A DNA stretch of 64,000 bases from Flavobacteriaceae bacterium. Its GTDB lineage: Bacteria; Bacteroidota; Bacteroidia; Flavobacteriales; Flavobacteriaceae. The stretch spans positions 27,744-91,743 of the forward strand of contig JANQMD010000013.1 of the NCBI GenBank assembly GCA_028280265.1, written 5' to 3'. Under the pieces are notes generated by a model, which saw only the letters and a program-made list of their open reading frames with translations, searched no databases and was not told where the DNA came from. Made by a program: the position numbers and the translations under genes. Positions 23,235 to 32,638 of this stretch are shown piece after piece. Positions within the stretch are counted from its first letter, which is position 1. The number at the start of each line of letters is the position of its first letter.

Positions 23235-26201
23235 ATGAAAGTAAGATTACTTCTCATTATGGTATTCTTTATGGGAGTGTCGATTTTTGCTCAGCAAAAA
23301 ACAGTTACAGGTACTGTTACCAGTGACTCTGATCCACTGCCTGGAGTATCCGTAACGATTAAAGGAACAACAACAGGTACTGAAACTGATTTTGATGGAA
23401 AGTATTCCATCCAAGCCAATGTTGGCGATGTTTTAGTATTTAGTTACTTGGGTTACAAAACAGTAGAAATGACTGTAGCTCAGAGTAACACGATTGATGT
23501 TAGTTTAGAAGAGGGGAACAATGTTTTAGATGAGGTGATTATTGTTGGATTTGGTACGCAGAGTAAGAGAAAACTTACTGATAACGTAGCGAAAATCAAC
23601 GCAGCCGATATTTCTAACATTCCTAACCCGAGTGTTTTAAACAACATCGCTGGTAAAGCAACGGGGGTTCAAATCACGCAAACAAACGGTAAAGTCGAAG
23701 CTGGTTTAAACATCCGTGTAAGAGGTCAAGCTAGTATTAGTGCTGGTACGCAACCTCTTTATGTATTAGATGGGATACCATTAATTAACAACAACGAATC
23801 TAGTAACGGTTCTCCTACAAACCCATTGTTGACATTAAGTCCAAATGAAATTGAGTCTATTGATATCTTAAAAGATGCATCATCGGCTGCAATTTATGGA
23901 TCTAGAGGTGCAAATGGGGTTGTAATTATCACAACTAAAAAAGGGAAAGAAGGAAAAGCAAAATTCAACATTAACCTTTCAAATGGTTTTAGTGATAGAG
24001 CAAATTCTAGAGATTGGTTAAATGCAGCTCAATATGTTGAGTTATTCCTAGAAGCTGGAGCTAGATCACCATTTGGTAACTTAACTGGTTTTGTACAAGG
24101 AAGATTTGATAGATACTCAAACAATACTGACTGGAGAAATGCTGCAGTAGATACAAACTGGGAAGATTTAGCCTTAAGAAAAGGATATACGAGAGATGTA
24201 GATTTCTCTATGTCTGGTGGAAATTCTAAGACTACATATTTCTTCTCTGCTGCATACAACGATACAAAAGGTATTGTAAGAGGTAATCAGTTAGAGAGAA
24301 TTTCTGCAAGAACAAATGTTCAACATAAATTAACTGATAAGTTTACTGCTGGAATGAGTGTAAACTTCTCTAGAGTTGATATTGATAGAATTGCAAACGA
24401 TAATGCGTTTGTAACTCCATTACAAGCAATTGCACAAGCACCTATTTCTCCAGCTTATGATGCTACTGGAGAGCCTTTCACAGGTACCGTTTATGCAAAC
24501 TTCTTATTACAAGACAAGCATGCGAACTACAATACCATTATTAGAAGAGTAAACGGAAGAATGTATGGTAAATATGAAATCATTGATGGATTAACGTTTA
24601 ATTCTGATTTCGGATACGACCTTTATACACAATCTGAAGACTCTTTTACAGGTAGGTTAGCGCCATTCCAATCAACAAATGGACAGGCTTTTGCTTCTGA
24701 TGTTGCAACAGAAAGCTTTAACTTTAGTAATTACTTCAACTACGATGTGAAGTTTGGAGACGATCACGACTTAAATGTTGTAGCTGGTACTGAATTTAAC
24801 AAGTCTAAGCGTAGAAGAACGAGTGTAACTGGAACACAGTTCCCAACAGATGATTTCCAAACGATTAACAGTGCAGCTCAAATTACTGCAGGTACTGGAA
24901 GTTTTACTGAGTTTGCATTTGTATCTTATTTTGGTAGAGCAACATATTCATTCAAGAACAAATACCTTTTCAAAGCGAGTGTAAGGCGTGATGGTTCTTC
25001 TCGTTTTGGTAAAGCTGTTCAGTTTGGTACATTTACTGCATTTTCTGGAGGTTGGATTTTATCTGAGGAAGATTTCTTAGCAGATAATGAAACACTAACG
25101 TTTGCGAAACTAAGAGCAAGTTATGGTACGGTAGGTAACGCGGAAATTGGAAACTTTGCCTCTAGAGGATTGTTCGGAGGAGTATCTTATAACCAAAGAC
25201 CAGGTATTGCGCCAACGCAACCAGAAAACCAACAATTATCTTGGGAGTCTTCAACACAAACTGATATAGGATTCGAGTTTGGATTGTGGAATAGAATTAC
25301 AGGTGAGTTAGCTTACTATATCAAAGATACTGATGATTTGATCTTTGCTTCTCCACTTCCACCAACTTCAGGTGCGGCTAGCATTAATAGAAATATTGGT
25401 AGAATTAGAAGTAAGGGTATCGAATTTGCTTTCCAAAGCAAGAACATTGTTTCTGATGATTTTACTTGGAATACGAACTTTAACATTGGACAAAATGATA
25501 ACGAAGTGGTAAGATTACCAGGTGGGAATGATGTAATCGGAGGAAGAAATATCTTAAGACAAGGTGAAGTTGCAAATGCATTTTACTTAATCGAATACGC
25601 AGGAGTAGATCCAGCAAACGGAAATGCATTGTACAATTTGAATAATGGTACAGGAGGAACTACAACAGACCCTAATGCAGCACAAAGAATTATAGTTGGG
25701 AATCCATTCCCAGAGTGGGTTGGAGGTTTAACCAATACATTCAACTACAAAGATTTCGACTTTAGTTTCACATTCCAAGGAGAATTTGGAGCGAGTATTT
25801 ACAATTCAGCTGGTAGATTCCAATCTGCGAATGCTGACTGGTTCGATAACCAATCTGCAGATCAGCTAAGAAGATGGCAAAATCCAGGAGACATCACAGA
25901 TGTACCTGAAGCTCGTTTGGCTGGAGGAAATGGTACTGCGCATTCTACAAGATACTTAGAAAAAGGAGACTTTGTTAGATTGAGAAACATTACTTTAGGA
26001 TATACATTACCCAAAGATGTTTTAGACAAAGCAGGATTTAGTAATGTTAGAATTTACATGAGTGGATTTAACTTATTAACGTTTACTGGTTTTACTGGAT
26101 ATGACCCAGAATCTAGAAGTGATGCTGGTGGAATTGGACAAGTTTTCTACTCTGCTCCAGCTGCTAAGACGATATCTATGGGAGTAAACTTATCATTCTA
26201 A
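23235..26201 (+). CDS. SusC/RagA-type TonB-dependent outer-membrane transporter
   Basis: A 988-residue protein with a signal peptide (cleavage near IFAQQ), a carboxypeptidase-regulatory-like N-domain (about 22-105: VTGTVTSDSDPLPGVSVTIKG), a plug (from DEVIIVGFGTQSKRK; IRVRGQ, YVLDGIP, SSAAIYGSRGANGVVIITTK) and a large beta-barrel that ends in an aromatic strand (SMGVNLSF). It imports large ligands together with the SusD lipoprotein that follows by 19 bases. No glycoside hydrolase or peptidase gene sits in the same operon, so the substrate is not predictable. Two hairpins in the leader suggest RNA-level control. Confidence 0.92.
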   Translation: MKVRLLLIMVFFMGVSIFAQQKTVTGTVTSDSDPLPGVSVTIKGTTTGTETDFDGKYSIQANVGDVLVFSYLGYKTVEMTVAQSNTIDVSLEEGNNVLDEVIIVGFGTQSKRKLTDNVAKINAADISNIPNPSVLNNIAGKATGVQITQTNGKVEAGLNIRVRGQASISAGTQPLYVLDGIPLINNNESSNGSPTNPLLTLSPNEIESIDILKDASSAAIYGSRGANGVVIITTKKGKEGKAKFNINLSNGFSDRANSRDWLNAAQYVELFLEAGARSPFGNLTGFVQGRFDRYSNNTDWRNAAVDTNWEDLALRKGYTRDVDFSMSGGNSKTTYFFSAAYNDTKGIVRGNQLERISARTNVQHKLTDKFTAGMSVNFSRVDIDRIANDNAFVTPLQAIAQAPISPAYDATGEPFTGTVYANFLLQDKHANYNTIIRRVNGRMYGKYEIIDGLTFNSDFGYDLYTQSEDSFTGRLAPFQSTNGQAFASDVATESFNFSNYFNYDVKFGDDHDLNVVAGTEFNKSKRRRTSVTGTQFPTDDFQTINSAAQITAGTGSFTEFAFVSYFGRATYSFKNKYLFKASVRRDGSSRFGKAVQFGTFTAFSGGWILSEEDFLADNETLTFAKLRASYGTVGNAEIGNFASRGLFGGVSYNQRPGIAPTQPENQQLSWESSTQTDIGFEFGLWNRITGELAYYIKDTDDLIFASPLPPTSGAASINRNIGRIRSKGIEFAFQSKNIVSDDFTWNTNFNIGQNDNEVVRLPGGNDVIGGRNILRQGEVANAFYLIEYAGVDPANGNALYNLNNGTGGTTTDPNAAQRIIVGNPFPEWVGGLTNTFNYKDFDFSFTFQGEFGASIYNSAGRFQSANADWFDNQSADQLRRWQNPGDITDVPEARLAGGNGTAHSTRYLEKGDFVRLRNITLGYTLPKDVLDKAGFSNVRIYMSGFNLLTFTGFTGYDPESRSDAGGIGQVFYSAPAAKTISMGVNLSF

Positions 26202-26220
26202 TTTTTAAACTGAGAATATT

Positions 26221-27582
26221 ATGAAAAAAATATATGCATTAATATTACTAGTAGCAGCTACAGTATTTGTAAGTTGTGAGAGTGAATTGAACGTAGAGCC
26301 CGCTCAAAGTATTTCCCAAGATGCAGCATTAGCTACTGAGGCTAATATTTTAAACATCTTAATCGGTACTTATGATGAAGCAGGACAAGCTGCTACCTTT
26401 GGAGGTAGAACTCATTTGATCGCTGATTTATTAGGATCTACCAATGAGATTGCATGGACAGGAACTTTCTTGGATCCAAGACAGTTCTTTACAAAAAGCA
26501 TATTAGTAGACAACGGTTTTGTTGCGGGTCACTGGGCTAATTCTTACGAGGTGATTAACCAAGCAAACTTAGTAATCGATAATGTGGCAAAAATTACTAG
26601 TAGCACAGCTAATAGAGATAAAGCTGAAGGAGAAGCAAAGTTTTTAAGAGCTTTAACGTATTTTGATTTAGTACGTTTGTTTGCAGATCCTTATGTAGCT
26701 GGAGGAGCAAATGCTCAATTAGGAGTGCCATTACACTTAAAAGGAATTTTAGATTATGGTGGAAACCTAGATATTGCTAGAAGCACAGTGGCGGAAGTTT
26801 ATACACAAATATTAAGTGATTTAACTGATGCTGTTGCTAAATTACCTGCTACTAACGAATTTTTCGCAGATCGTTTTTCTGCAAGAGCATTGCAAGCTAG
26901 AGTATATTTTCAACAAGGAAACTATGCAGCAGCTAGAGATGCAGCAAATGATGTAATTACAAACAGTGGTCATGCATTAACATCAACGTATGCTGGAGCA
27001 TTTAACAACAATGCTGATAGTTCAGAAGATATTTTTGCTTTCCAAGTAACAGCTCAAACAGGAACAAATCAAATGATTACTTTCTATGCTTCACAAGCAA
27101 ATGGAGGTAGAGGAGGTGATGTTGGAGTAAGAGCTGGTTATACAGCGTTATTTGATACTCCTGCAACTGATGTTAGAGCTACATTTACCTATGTAAGCCC
27201 TGACAACGGGGAAAACTTAACTTCTAAGTATACAAATCAATTTGGAAATGTACCTGTAATCAGATTTGCAGAAATGCACTTGATTAGAGCTGAGTCTAAC
27301 TTTAGAATGTCTACAACTACAGGTTTGGCTCCATTAGTTGAAATCAATGCGTTAAGAGCTAGATCTGGAGCTCCAGCTTTGGCAGGTCCATTGACACTTA
27401 ATCTATTATTCAACGAAAGAAGATTAGAGTTAGGTTTCGAAGGTCATTTATTACATGACTATAAGAGAACTCAAAGATCTGTTGGAACTACTGCTTACAA
27501 TGCTGGTAATTTAGTATTGCCAATTCCACAAGCAGAAATGGATACAAACTCATTAATGGTTCAAAATACTTTCTACCGATAG
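26221..27582 (+). CDS. SusD/RagB-type surface lipoprotein
   Basis: A 453-residue lipoprotein (signal ending FVSCE). The SusD fold is seen in TPR-like repeats (AKFLRALTYFDLVRLFADPYV, ARALQARVYFQQGNYAAARDAAND) and the C-terminal EINALRARSGAP plus FNERRLELGFEGHLLHDYKR, typical of RagB/SusD. It caps the SusC barrel and captures the substrate at the cell surface. It is shorter than many glycan-binding SusD proteins (often over 500 residues), so a small or peptide ligand is possible; that is inference. A terminator follows. Confidence 0.92.
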   Translation: MKKIYALILLVAATVFVSCESELNVEPAQSISQDAALATEANILNILIGTYDEAGQAATFGGRTHLIADLLGSTNEIAWTGTFLDPRQFFTKSILVDNGFVAGHWANSYEVINQANLVIDNVAKITSSTANRDKAEGEAKFLRALTYFDLVRLFADPYVAGGANAQLGVPLHLKGILDYGGNLDIARSTVAEVYTQILSDLTDAVAKLPATNEFFADRFSARALQARVYFQQGNYAAARDAANDVITNSGHALTSTYAGAFNNNADSSEDIFAFQVTAQTGTNQMITFYASQANGGRGGDVGVRAGYTALFDTPATDVRATFTYVSPDNGENLTSKYTNQFGNVPVIRFAEMHLIRAESNFRMSTTTGLAPLVEINALRARSGAPALAGPLTLNLLFNERRLELGFEGHLLHDYKRTQRSVGTTAYNAGNLVLPIPQAEMDTNSLMVQNTFYR

Positions 27583-27602
27583 AAAGTTTACCATATAAAT
27601 CA

Positions 27603-27638
27603 AGAAGAAGCTGTCTATTTAGGCAGCTTCTTTTTTAG
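27603..27638. terminator. Terminator between susD-like gene and pyrF
   Basis: AAGAAGCTG / CAGCTTCTT stem with a T-run on the plus strand and an A-run on the other side, between convergent genes. Confidence 0.75.
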
Positions 27639-28442
27639 TATAACACTCATTTGTTTTTGCATTTCAAGAGCTTTCGATCTCGCAGCATCTGAGAAGTTCT
27701 CATCGCTGGAAGCATAGATAATTCCTCTCGATGAGTTTACGAGGAGGCCTACTTTCTCATTAAATCCATGGTCGCAAACATCTTGCAAGTTTCCTCCTTG
27801 CGCACCCACACCAGGGACTAATAAAAATGAATCGGGAATAATTTGCCTGATTTCAGAAAGGTATTCTGCTTTAGTAGCCCCAACAACGTACATTAAATTA
27901 TGAGCATTTTTCCATGTTTTAGAAGTTTCTAAAACCTTTTTATACAATTCTTGTTGATCAATTTTCTGCGTTTGAAAATCAAATGCTCCCTGATTTGATG
28001 TAAGAGCTAATAATATGGTATGCTTATTTTCGAAAGCTAAAAAAGGCTCAACAGAATCTTTTCCCATATAGGGAGCTACCGTTACACTGTCAAAGGATAA
28101 GTCTTCAAAAAACGCTTTTGCATACATGGTAGAGGTGTTCCCAATATCTCCTCTCTTGGCATCTGCAATTGTGAAAATAGTTGGATAATATTCATTTAGA
28201 TAATCAACTGTCTTTTCAAGAGCCTTCCAACCTTTCAAGCCATAAGCTTCATAAAAGGCAGTATTGGGTTTGTAGGCTACACATAAATCGTGCGTTGCAT
28301 CAATAATTGCCTTATTAAATTCGAAGATGGGATCTTCTTTTTCAAGTAAAAAGCTTGGAATTTTTGAAAGGTCTACGTCCAATCCTACACATAAAAAAGA
28401 GGATTTTTTTTGAATCTGTGAAAAAATTTCTTCTGTTGTCAT
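27615..28442 (-). CDS. pyrF: Orotidine 5'-phosphate decarboxylase (type 2)
   Basis: A 275-residue cytosolic enzyme that decarboxylates OMP to UMP in pyrimidine synthesis. The type-2 signature is clear: [14 protein letters not shown] at the start and the catalytic lysine motif [13 protein letters not shown] at about residue 88. GVGAQGGN near the C-terminus binds phosphate, and [10 protein letters not shown] completes the barrel. Length matches the long type-2 form (about 270). The gene is alone; its promoter is probably the TACATTTG box at 28464-28471. Confidence 0.93.
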   Translation of the reverse strand: MTTEEIFSQIQKKSSFLCVGLDVDLSKIPSFLLEKEDPIFEFNKAIIDATHDLCVAYKPNTAFYEAYGLKGWKALEKTVDYLNEYYPTIFTIADAKRGDIGNTSTMYAKAFFEDLSFDSVTVAPYMGKDSVEPFLAFENKHTILLALTSNQGAFDFQTQKIDQQELYKKVLETSKTWKNAHNLMYVVGATKAEYLSEIRQIIPDSFLLVPGVGAQGGNLQDVCDHGFNEKVGLLVNSSRGIIYASSDENFSDAARSKALEMQKQMSVILKKKLPK

Positions 28443-28463
28443 CTAAGCAAAATATAAGTTGAG

Positions 28464-28471
28464 CAAATGTA
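28464..28471 (-). promoter_or_regulatory. -7 box TACATTTG for pyrF
   Basis: The minus strand reads TACATTTG, a TAnnTTTG match, 22 bases before the pyrF ATG. The -33 element is not evident. Confidence 0.45.
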
Positions 28472-28588
28472 GTATATATTTTCTACCCACTTAAAGTCCG
28501 ATAAAAAGTTTCCGAAACCTTGGCAGCAATTTATTTTTTTAAGAAGTTTGTGAAAGAGCTTATCAAATGTACTGTTTACAATTTCTCC

Positions 28589-29665
28589 ATGATTAGATTC
28601 ATAGCAAATAAAATTCTTTATGGTTTCCTTACTCTCTTTGGAGTAGTTACTGTGATTTTTTTATTGTTTAATATTCTGCCTGGAGACCCCGCTAGAATGA
28701 TGCTAGATCAAAGAGAAGATTCTGAACAATTAAAGAACATTCGAAAAAAGTATGGATTCGATCAATCCAAAACAAAACAGTACTTCTATTACCTAAATGA
28801 TTTATCTCCTCTGTCTTTTCATTCAACCGATAAGGAAGATTACACATATTTAAAACCTAAGAAATACTCGTATCAATCACTGCTTTCATTTGAAAAGGTA
28901 AAAGTTGTTTTAAAATTTCCTTATTTAAGGGAATCCTTTCAAAAAAATGGAAAAAGAGTCTCTGAGGTGATAAGTGAAACAATGCCTAATACGGCGATTC
29001 TTGCTGTTTTTTCAATTCTGTTGGCGGTTTTCTTAGGAATATTTTTTGGGGTACTCTCTGCGGTTTTTAAAGATACTTGGTTCGATAGAGTAGTGGCAGT
29101 TATCAGTACCTTAGGAATGAGCATACCTTCCTTTTTTTCTGCCATTCTTTTTGCGTGGTTTTTCGGTTTTATACTACACGAGTTTACAGGTTTAGAAATG
29201 ACAGGTAGTTTGTATGTAGTAGATGATTTTGGAGAAGGAACTTACATTCAATGGAAAAACTTAATTCTTCCTGCTGTTGTTTTGGGAATTCGCCCTTTGG
29301 CAGTTGTGATTCAGCTCATGAGAAATTCGCTGCTAGAAGTCTTTAGTATGGATTATATAAGGACAGCAAAAGCCAAAGGATTAAGCCCGTATCAAGTTAT
29401 TAAAAAACATGCTATAAAAAATGCTTTAAACCCAGTAATCACAGCAGTCTCAGGCTGGTTTGCTTCCATGCTTGCAGGAGCAGTCTTTGTAGAGTATATC
29501 TTTAATTGGAATGGTTTGGGAAAAGAAATCGTAAATTCTTTAAACACACTAGATCTACCAGTTATCATGGGAAGTGTACTGGTGATTGCTTCACTTTTTA
29601 TAGTTATCAATATACTGGTAGATGTTATCTACAGTTGGCTGGATCCAAGAATAAGATTGCAGTAA
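28589..29665 (+). CDS. DppB/OppB-type ABC transporter permease (orphan)
   Basis: The true start is ATG 28589 (MIRFIANKILYG), not the track start, because the first membrane helix begins there; 358 residues. The binding-protein-dependent permease signature is YIRTAKAKGLSPYQVIKKHAIKNALNPV (EAA loop). A long extracytoplasmic stretch of about 100 residues follows the first helix, as usual in DppB. It would pair with a DppC-type subunit, ATPases and a binding protein to import peptides or nickel, but none of these genes is nearby, so the other parts must be elsewhere. Confidence 0.85.
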   Translation: MIRFIANKILYGFLTLFGVVTVIFLLFNILPGDPARMMLDQREDSEQLKNIRKKYGFDQSKTKQYFYYLNDLSPLSFHSTDKEDYTYLKPKKYSYQSLLSFEKVKVVLKFPYLRESFQKNGKRVSEVISETMPNTAILAVFSILLAVFLGIFFGVLSAVFKDTWFDRVVAVISTLGMSIPSFFSAILFAWFFGFILHEFTGLEMTGSLYVVDDFGEGTYIQWKNLILPAVVLGIRPLAVVIQLMRNSLLEVFSMDYIRTAKAKGLSPYQVIKKHAIKNALNPVITAVSGWFASMLAGAVFVEYIFNWNGLGKEIVNSLNTLDLPVIMGSVLVIASLFIVINILVDVIYSWLDPRIRLQ

Positions 29666-29666
29666 G

Positions 29667-29863
29667 ATGAAAAAAATCAAAAGACATATCCAAAGTATAG
29701 TATGTATCTTTCTTTCACTGGATAAAACGATGAGAAGTTGAAGAGGTTTCTATGTTTATGGTAGATTCCGAAGTATTTAGTAGTCAACAAACAAGGGAAA
29801 ATATCACTTTACAAAGTATCTGAAATAACAAATAAAAAGATTGAAGAAGCCATAAAAAAATAA
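29667..29863 (+). pseudogene. Degraded gene remnant (thioredoxin-like secreted protein?)
   Basis: An ATG at 29667 opens a signal-like run (MKKIKRHIQSIVCIFLSL) that stops at TGA after about 25 codons. About 100 bases later a different frame gives YLVVNKQGKISLYKVSEITN and KKIEEAIKK ending in TAA at 29861-29863, which reads like the C-terminal tail of a TlpA/thioredoxin-like protein. Between them frames are broken by stops. I interpret this as an exported protein gene that lost its middle and acquired frameshifts. The family assignment is weak; the presence of two coding-like ends is directly visible. Confidence 0.45.
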
Positions 29864-29893
29864 GTACTTTTAAATTTTTATAAGATAAACAAT

Positions 29894-30652
29894 ATGGCAA
29901 GAAAAAATATAGTTGCTGGCAATTGGAAAATGAATAATAATGCTACGCAAACTCAGGAATTAATACAAGGTTTAAAATCTTCCCTCGAGGGAATAACATT
30001 GAACTCAAGAGTTGTAATTGCTCCTACTTTTGTGAACCTTTCATCTGCTGTTTCATCAACAGAGGGGACTGCAATTGAAGTATCAGCACAAAATATGCAC
30101 CAAGCAGATAGTGGAGCATATACAGGAGAAATATCAGCTGATATGTTAAAAGATATTGACATTCAAACGGTCATTTTAGGACATTCAGAAAGAAGAACTT
30201 ATTTTGGAGAAGGAGATGAGCTTTTAAAAGAGAAAGTAAACACTGCTCTTGCAAAAGAATTAGAGGTGATTTTTTGTTTTGGGGAGCTGTTAGAAGACCG
30301 TAAATCAGATAATCACTTTGCCGTAGTAGAAAGCCAGTTGAAGAATGTATTATTTGATCTAAAAGCTGATCAATGGAAAAATATTGTACTGGCTTATGAG
30401 CCTGTTTGGGCCATTGGTACAGGTGAAACAGCAAGCCCAGAGCAAGCCCAAGAAATGCATGCTTTTATACGAAGTTTGATTGAGAATCAATATGGAGCTG
30501 AGGTTTCTGAAGATGTTTCCATTCTGTATGGAGGAAGTGTAAAGCCAGGAAACGCTCAAGAGATTTTCTCTAAGAAAGATGTAGATGGAGGTCTTATAGG
30601 AGGTGCTTCTTTGAAAGTACAAGATTTTACTGAAATCATCAAAGCAATATAA
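29894..30652 (+). CDS. tpiA: Triosephosphate isomerase
   Basis: A 252-residue TIM barrel that interconverts dihydroxyacetone phosphate and glyceraldehyde 3-phosphate in glycolysis. The start VAGNWKMNN holds the substrate lysine. The catalytic histidine is in LGHSERR (about 94) and the catalytic glutamate in AYEPVWAIGTG (about 169). The phosphate loop is YGGSVKPGNA and IGGASL. The stop is directly followed by the ATG of the next gene (TAAATG), the head of a tightly packed operon. Confidence 0.97.
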   Translation: MARKNIVAGNWKMNNNATQTQELIQGLKSSLEGITLNSRVVIAPTFVNLSSAVSSTEGTAIEVSAQNMHQADSGAYTGEISADMLKDIDIQTVILGHSERRTYFGEGDELLKEKVNTALAKELEVIFCFGELLEDRKSDNHFAVVESQLKNVLFDLKADQWKNIVLAYEPVWAIGTGETASPEQAQEMHAFIRSLIENQYGAEVSEDVSILYGGSVKPGNAQEIFSKKDVDGGLIGGASLKVQDFTEIIKAI

Positions 30653-31057
30653 ATGGCAAAGTCTTGGTTGGAAAAGTTTCACTCTGATAAAAAACCTATC
30701 GTGAAAGTAATCGATAAGAGATTTGCAGATATGCCAGAGGGAACAAAAATGTTTATTGCTACTCCTAAGATTGTAGATGAATATATCAATCACATTCCAA
30801 AAGGGGGGCAAGTAGACATTACAACCATGCGAAAGGACCTTGCTGCTGAGTATGAGGCTGAAATGACATGCCCCGTTACAACTAGTATATTTTTGAGGAT
30901 TGCCTCTGAGGTAGCCTATGAGAAATATACCTCGGGAACTTCACTAGATGAGGTAACACCTTTTTGGAGAGTGATAACACCTAAGTTACCTATTGCAAAA
31001 AAGCTAAGTTGTGGAGTAGATTTTATTCGGACTCAAAGAGAAAAAGAGGGTATATAA
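30653..31057 (+). CDS. MGMT-like (alkyltransferase-like) protein
   Basis: A 134-residue protein that resembles the 'MGMT family' of short bacterial proteins. It has the helix-turn-helix-like PKGGQVDITTMRKDLAAEYEAEMTCPVTTSIFLRIASEVAYE and a C-terminal PFWRVITP that recalls the PWHRV of alkylguanine transferases. The catalytic PCHR motif is absent, and the only nearby cysteine is in TCPVTT, so methyl transfer is unlikely. A DNA-binding or sensing role is possible. The start follows the tpiA stop directly, and its stop overlaps the prmA ATG (TAATG). Confidence 0.7.
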   Translation: MAKSWLEKFHSDKKPIVKVIDKRFADMPEGTKMFIATPKIVDEYINHIPKGGQVDITTMRKDLAAEYEAEMTCPVTTSIFLRIASEVAYEKYTSGTSLDEVTPFWRVITPKLPIAKKLSCGVDFIRTQREKEGI

Positions 31058-31890
31058 TGGATGCAGTTTATATAGAATATAACTTTGAAGTCACACCAAA
31101 AGAACCGGCAACTGAAATACTAGTTGCGCAATTAGGTTTCGTAGGCTTTGAAAGTTTTGTAGAGACTGAAAAAGGCGTAACAGCTTACATTCAAAAAACA
31201 GATTGGAATAATGCCATCTTGGAAGGGATTTACATTCTTAGTTCTGGAGAATTTGATATTCAATACAATTATACTGAAGTTGCCCAAACCAATTGGAATG
31301 CAGAGTGGGAAAAGAATTTTAAACCTATCCAAGTAGATGGTTTGGTAAGTATTCGAGCACCATTTCATGAGGATGCAAAATTAGAGTACGACATTGTTAT
31401 TGAACCAAAAATGAGCTTTGGAACTGGGCATCATGAAACAACACACATGATGGTACAGCACCTTCTCGACTTAGATCTAGAAAAAAAGAAAGTACTAGAT
31501 ATGGGTTGTGGAACAGGAATTTTAGCAATTTTTGCTGAGATGAAAGGAGCTTATCCCATTGATGCTATAGATATAGATCGTTGGTGTTATGAAAACTCTA
31601 TAGAAAATGCAGATCGTAATAAATGTAAGCACATTTCCGTTTATGAAGGAGATGTTGCATTGCTAAATAATAAAAATTACGATGTAATCATTGCCAATAT
31701 CAATAGAAATATCTTACTGGCAGACATGAAAGCCTATAGCAATTGTCTCCATGAAAATGGAATTTTGCTATTGAGTGGATTTTATGAGGAAGACATTCCA
31801 ATGATCAACGAAGAGGTTTCTAAATATGGATTTACTTTTCAGAGAAAAATAGAAAGAAACAATTGGGTGGCTTTGAAATATAGAAAGTAA
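31057..31890 (+). CDS. prmA: Ribosomal protein L11 methyltransferase
   Basis: The start is ATG 31057 (MDAVYIEYNF), which overlaps the stop of the previous gene; the track start at 31009 is internal to that gene. The 277-residue product has an N-terminal substrate domain (to about 100, with NWNAEWEKNFKPI) and a class-I SAM domain: KLEYDIVIEPKMSFGTGHHETTHM and VLDMGCGTGILAI are strongly diagnostic, followed by VIIANINRNIL. It trimethylates L11 lysines and N-terminus on the ribosome. Position between tpiA and clpS is a known flavobacterial order. Confidence 0.95.
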   Translation: MDAVYIEYNFEVTPKEPATEILVAQLGFVGFESFVETEKGVTAYIQKTDWNNAILEGIYILSSGEFDIQYNYTEVAQTNWNAEWEKNFKPIQVDGLVSIRAPFHEDAKLEYDIVIEPKMSFGTGHHETTHMMVQHLLDLDLEKKKVLDMGCGTGILAIFAEMKGAYPIDAIDIDRWCYENSIENADRNKCKHISVYEGDVALLNNKNYDVIIANINRNILLADMKAYSNCLHENGILLLSGFYEEDIPMINEEVSKYGFTFQRKIERNNWVALKYRK

Positions 31891-31910
31891 ATTTTATTAA
31901 ATTCGGGATG

Positions 31911-32186
31911 ATGAGTACAAAAGAACAGAAGCAAGAAGAAGTTGAGGTACTTGAGCAAGAGGTAAATCAACATGAAATTATACTTTACAACGATGATGTG
32001 CACACATTCGATTTTGTCATCGATTCTTTGATTGATGTTTGTGAACATACCATTGAGCAAGCAGAGCAATGTACTTGGTTGGTACATTTTAAAGGGAAGT
32101 GTACAGTAAAAACTGGAGAATATGATGATTTAAAACCTAGATGTTCTAAATTGTTAAGTCTTGGCTTGTCTGCAGAATTGGTATAA
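31911..32186 (+). CDS. clpS: ATP-dependent Clp protease adaptor ClpS
   Basis: A 91-residue adaptor. The second Met (31911) is taken as the start; 31908 is also possible. The core ILYNDDVHTFDFVIDSLIDVC is the N-degron binding face, with the Asn-Asp pair that holds the N-terminal amino group; EQAEQCTWLVHFKGKC continues the helix with the conserved His region (here VHFKGK). It brings N-end-rule substrates to ClpAP/ClpCP. It lies 20 bases after prmA in the same run. Confidence 0.92.
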   Translation: MSTKEQKQEEVEVLEQEVNQHEIILYNDDVHTFDFVIDSLIDVCEHTIEQAEQCTWLVHFKGKCTVKTGEYDDLKPRCSKLLSLGLSAELV

Positions 32187-32189
32187 AAG

Positions 32190-32462
32190 ATGGAAAATGT
32201 ATTAAAGTATTTCGAATTTTCACGTTTCTTTAATGATACTTCAGGGATCTTTTCAGGAAACGAAATAGCAGTCAGTCAACTCGACTCACATCATTTTTTA
32301 ATTTTTGAAAAAGAAGACAACTCTTACCATCTCTATGTTTCTAAATATGACTCACGAGCAGAGGTAGGTAAATCAAAACCTCAAATATTGGAGTTGTATA
32401 TTAAGAATTATGACAAGAGCAACCCTGAACATCGAATTGCTATTCGAAGATATTTTGAATAA
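32190..32462 (+). CDS. Hypothetical 90-aa cytosolic protein
   Basis: I do not recognise this family. It begins MENVLKYFEFSRFFND, lacks a signal or membrane segment, and is rich in aromatic and charged residues; the middle (HHFLIFEKEDNSYHLYVSKYD) suggests beta strands. It is four bases after clpS on the same strand with an ATG that follows the stop closely, so it is co-transcribed. It may be a partner or regulator of proteolysis, but nothing in the sequence proves it. Confidence 0.6.
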   Translation: MENVLKYFEFSRFFNDTSGIFSGNEIAVSQLDSHHFLIFEKEDNSYHLYVSKYDSRAEVGKSKPQILELYIKNYDKSNPEHRIAIRRYFE

Positions 32463-32552
32463 ACTACATAGATACAAATACACGACGCATTGATAGAAGC
32501 CTAAATTGTAATCACGTTGTGTTCGTTTCTTCTTAATGGGATTGTCGTTCAT

Positions 32553-32583
32553 AAAATAAGTTCATTTTGTATCAACTTATTTT
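32553..32583 (+). terminator. Hairpin after clpS operon
   Basis: AAAATAAGTT / AACTTATTTT, a perfect 10-bp stem with an 11-base loop. It has no long T-run, so it may be a stabiliser rather than a terminator. Confidence 0.4.
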
Positions 32584-32601
32584 AGTACGAGACAAGCCAA
32601 T

Positions 32602-32634
32602 AAAAAAAAGCTCATCATCCCGATGAGCTTTTTT
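32602..32634. terminator. Bidirectional terminator
   Basis: AAAAAAGCTCATC / GATGAGCTTTTTT, with A- and T-runs on both sides, between the clpS operon and the convergent SbtA-type gene. Confidence 0.8.
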
Positions 32635-32638
32635 ATCA

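Noticed and set aside
30653-31057. True O6-alkylguanine DNA alkyltransferase
   Set aside because: The PCHR active site is absent; only the fold-like C-terminal PFWRV remains.
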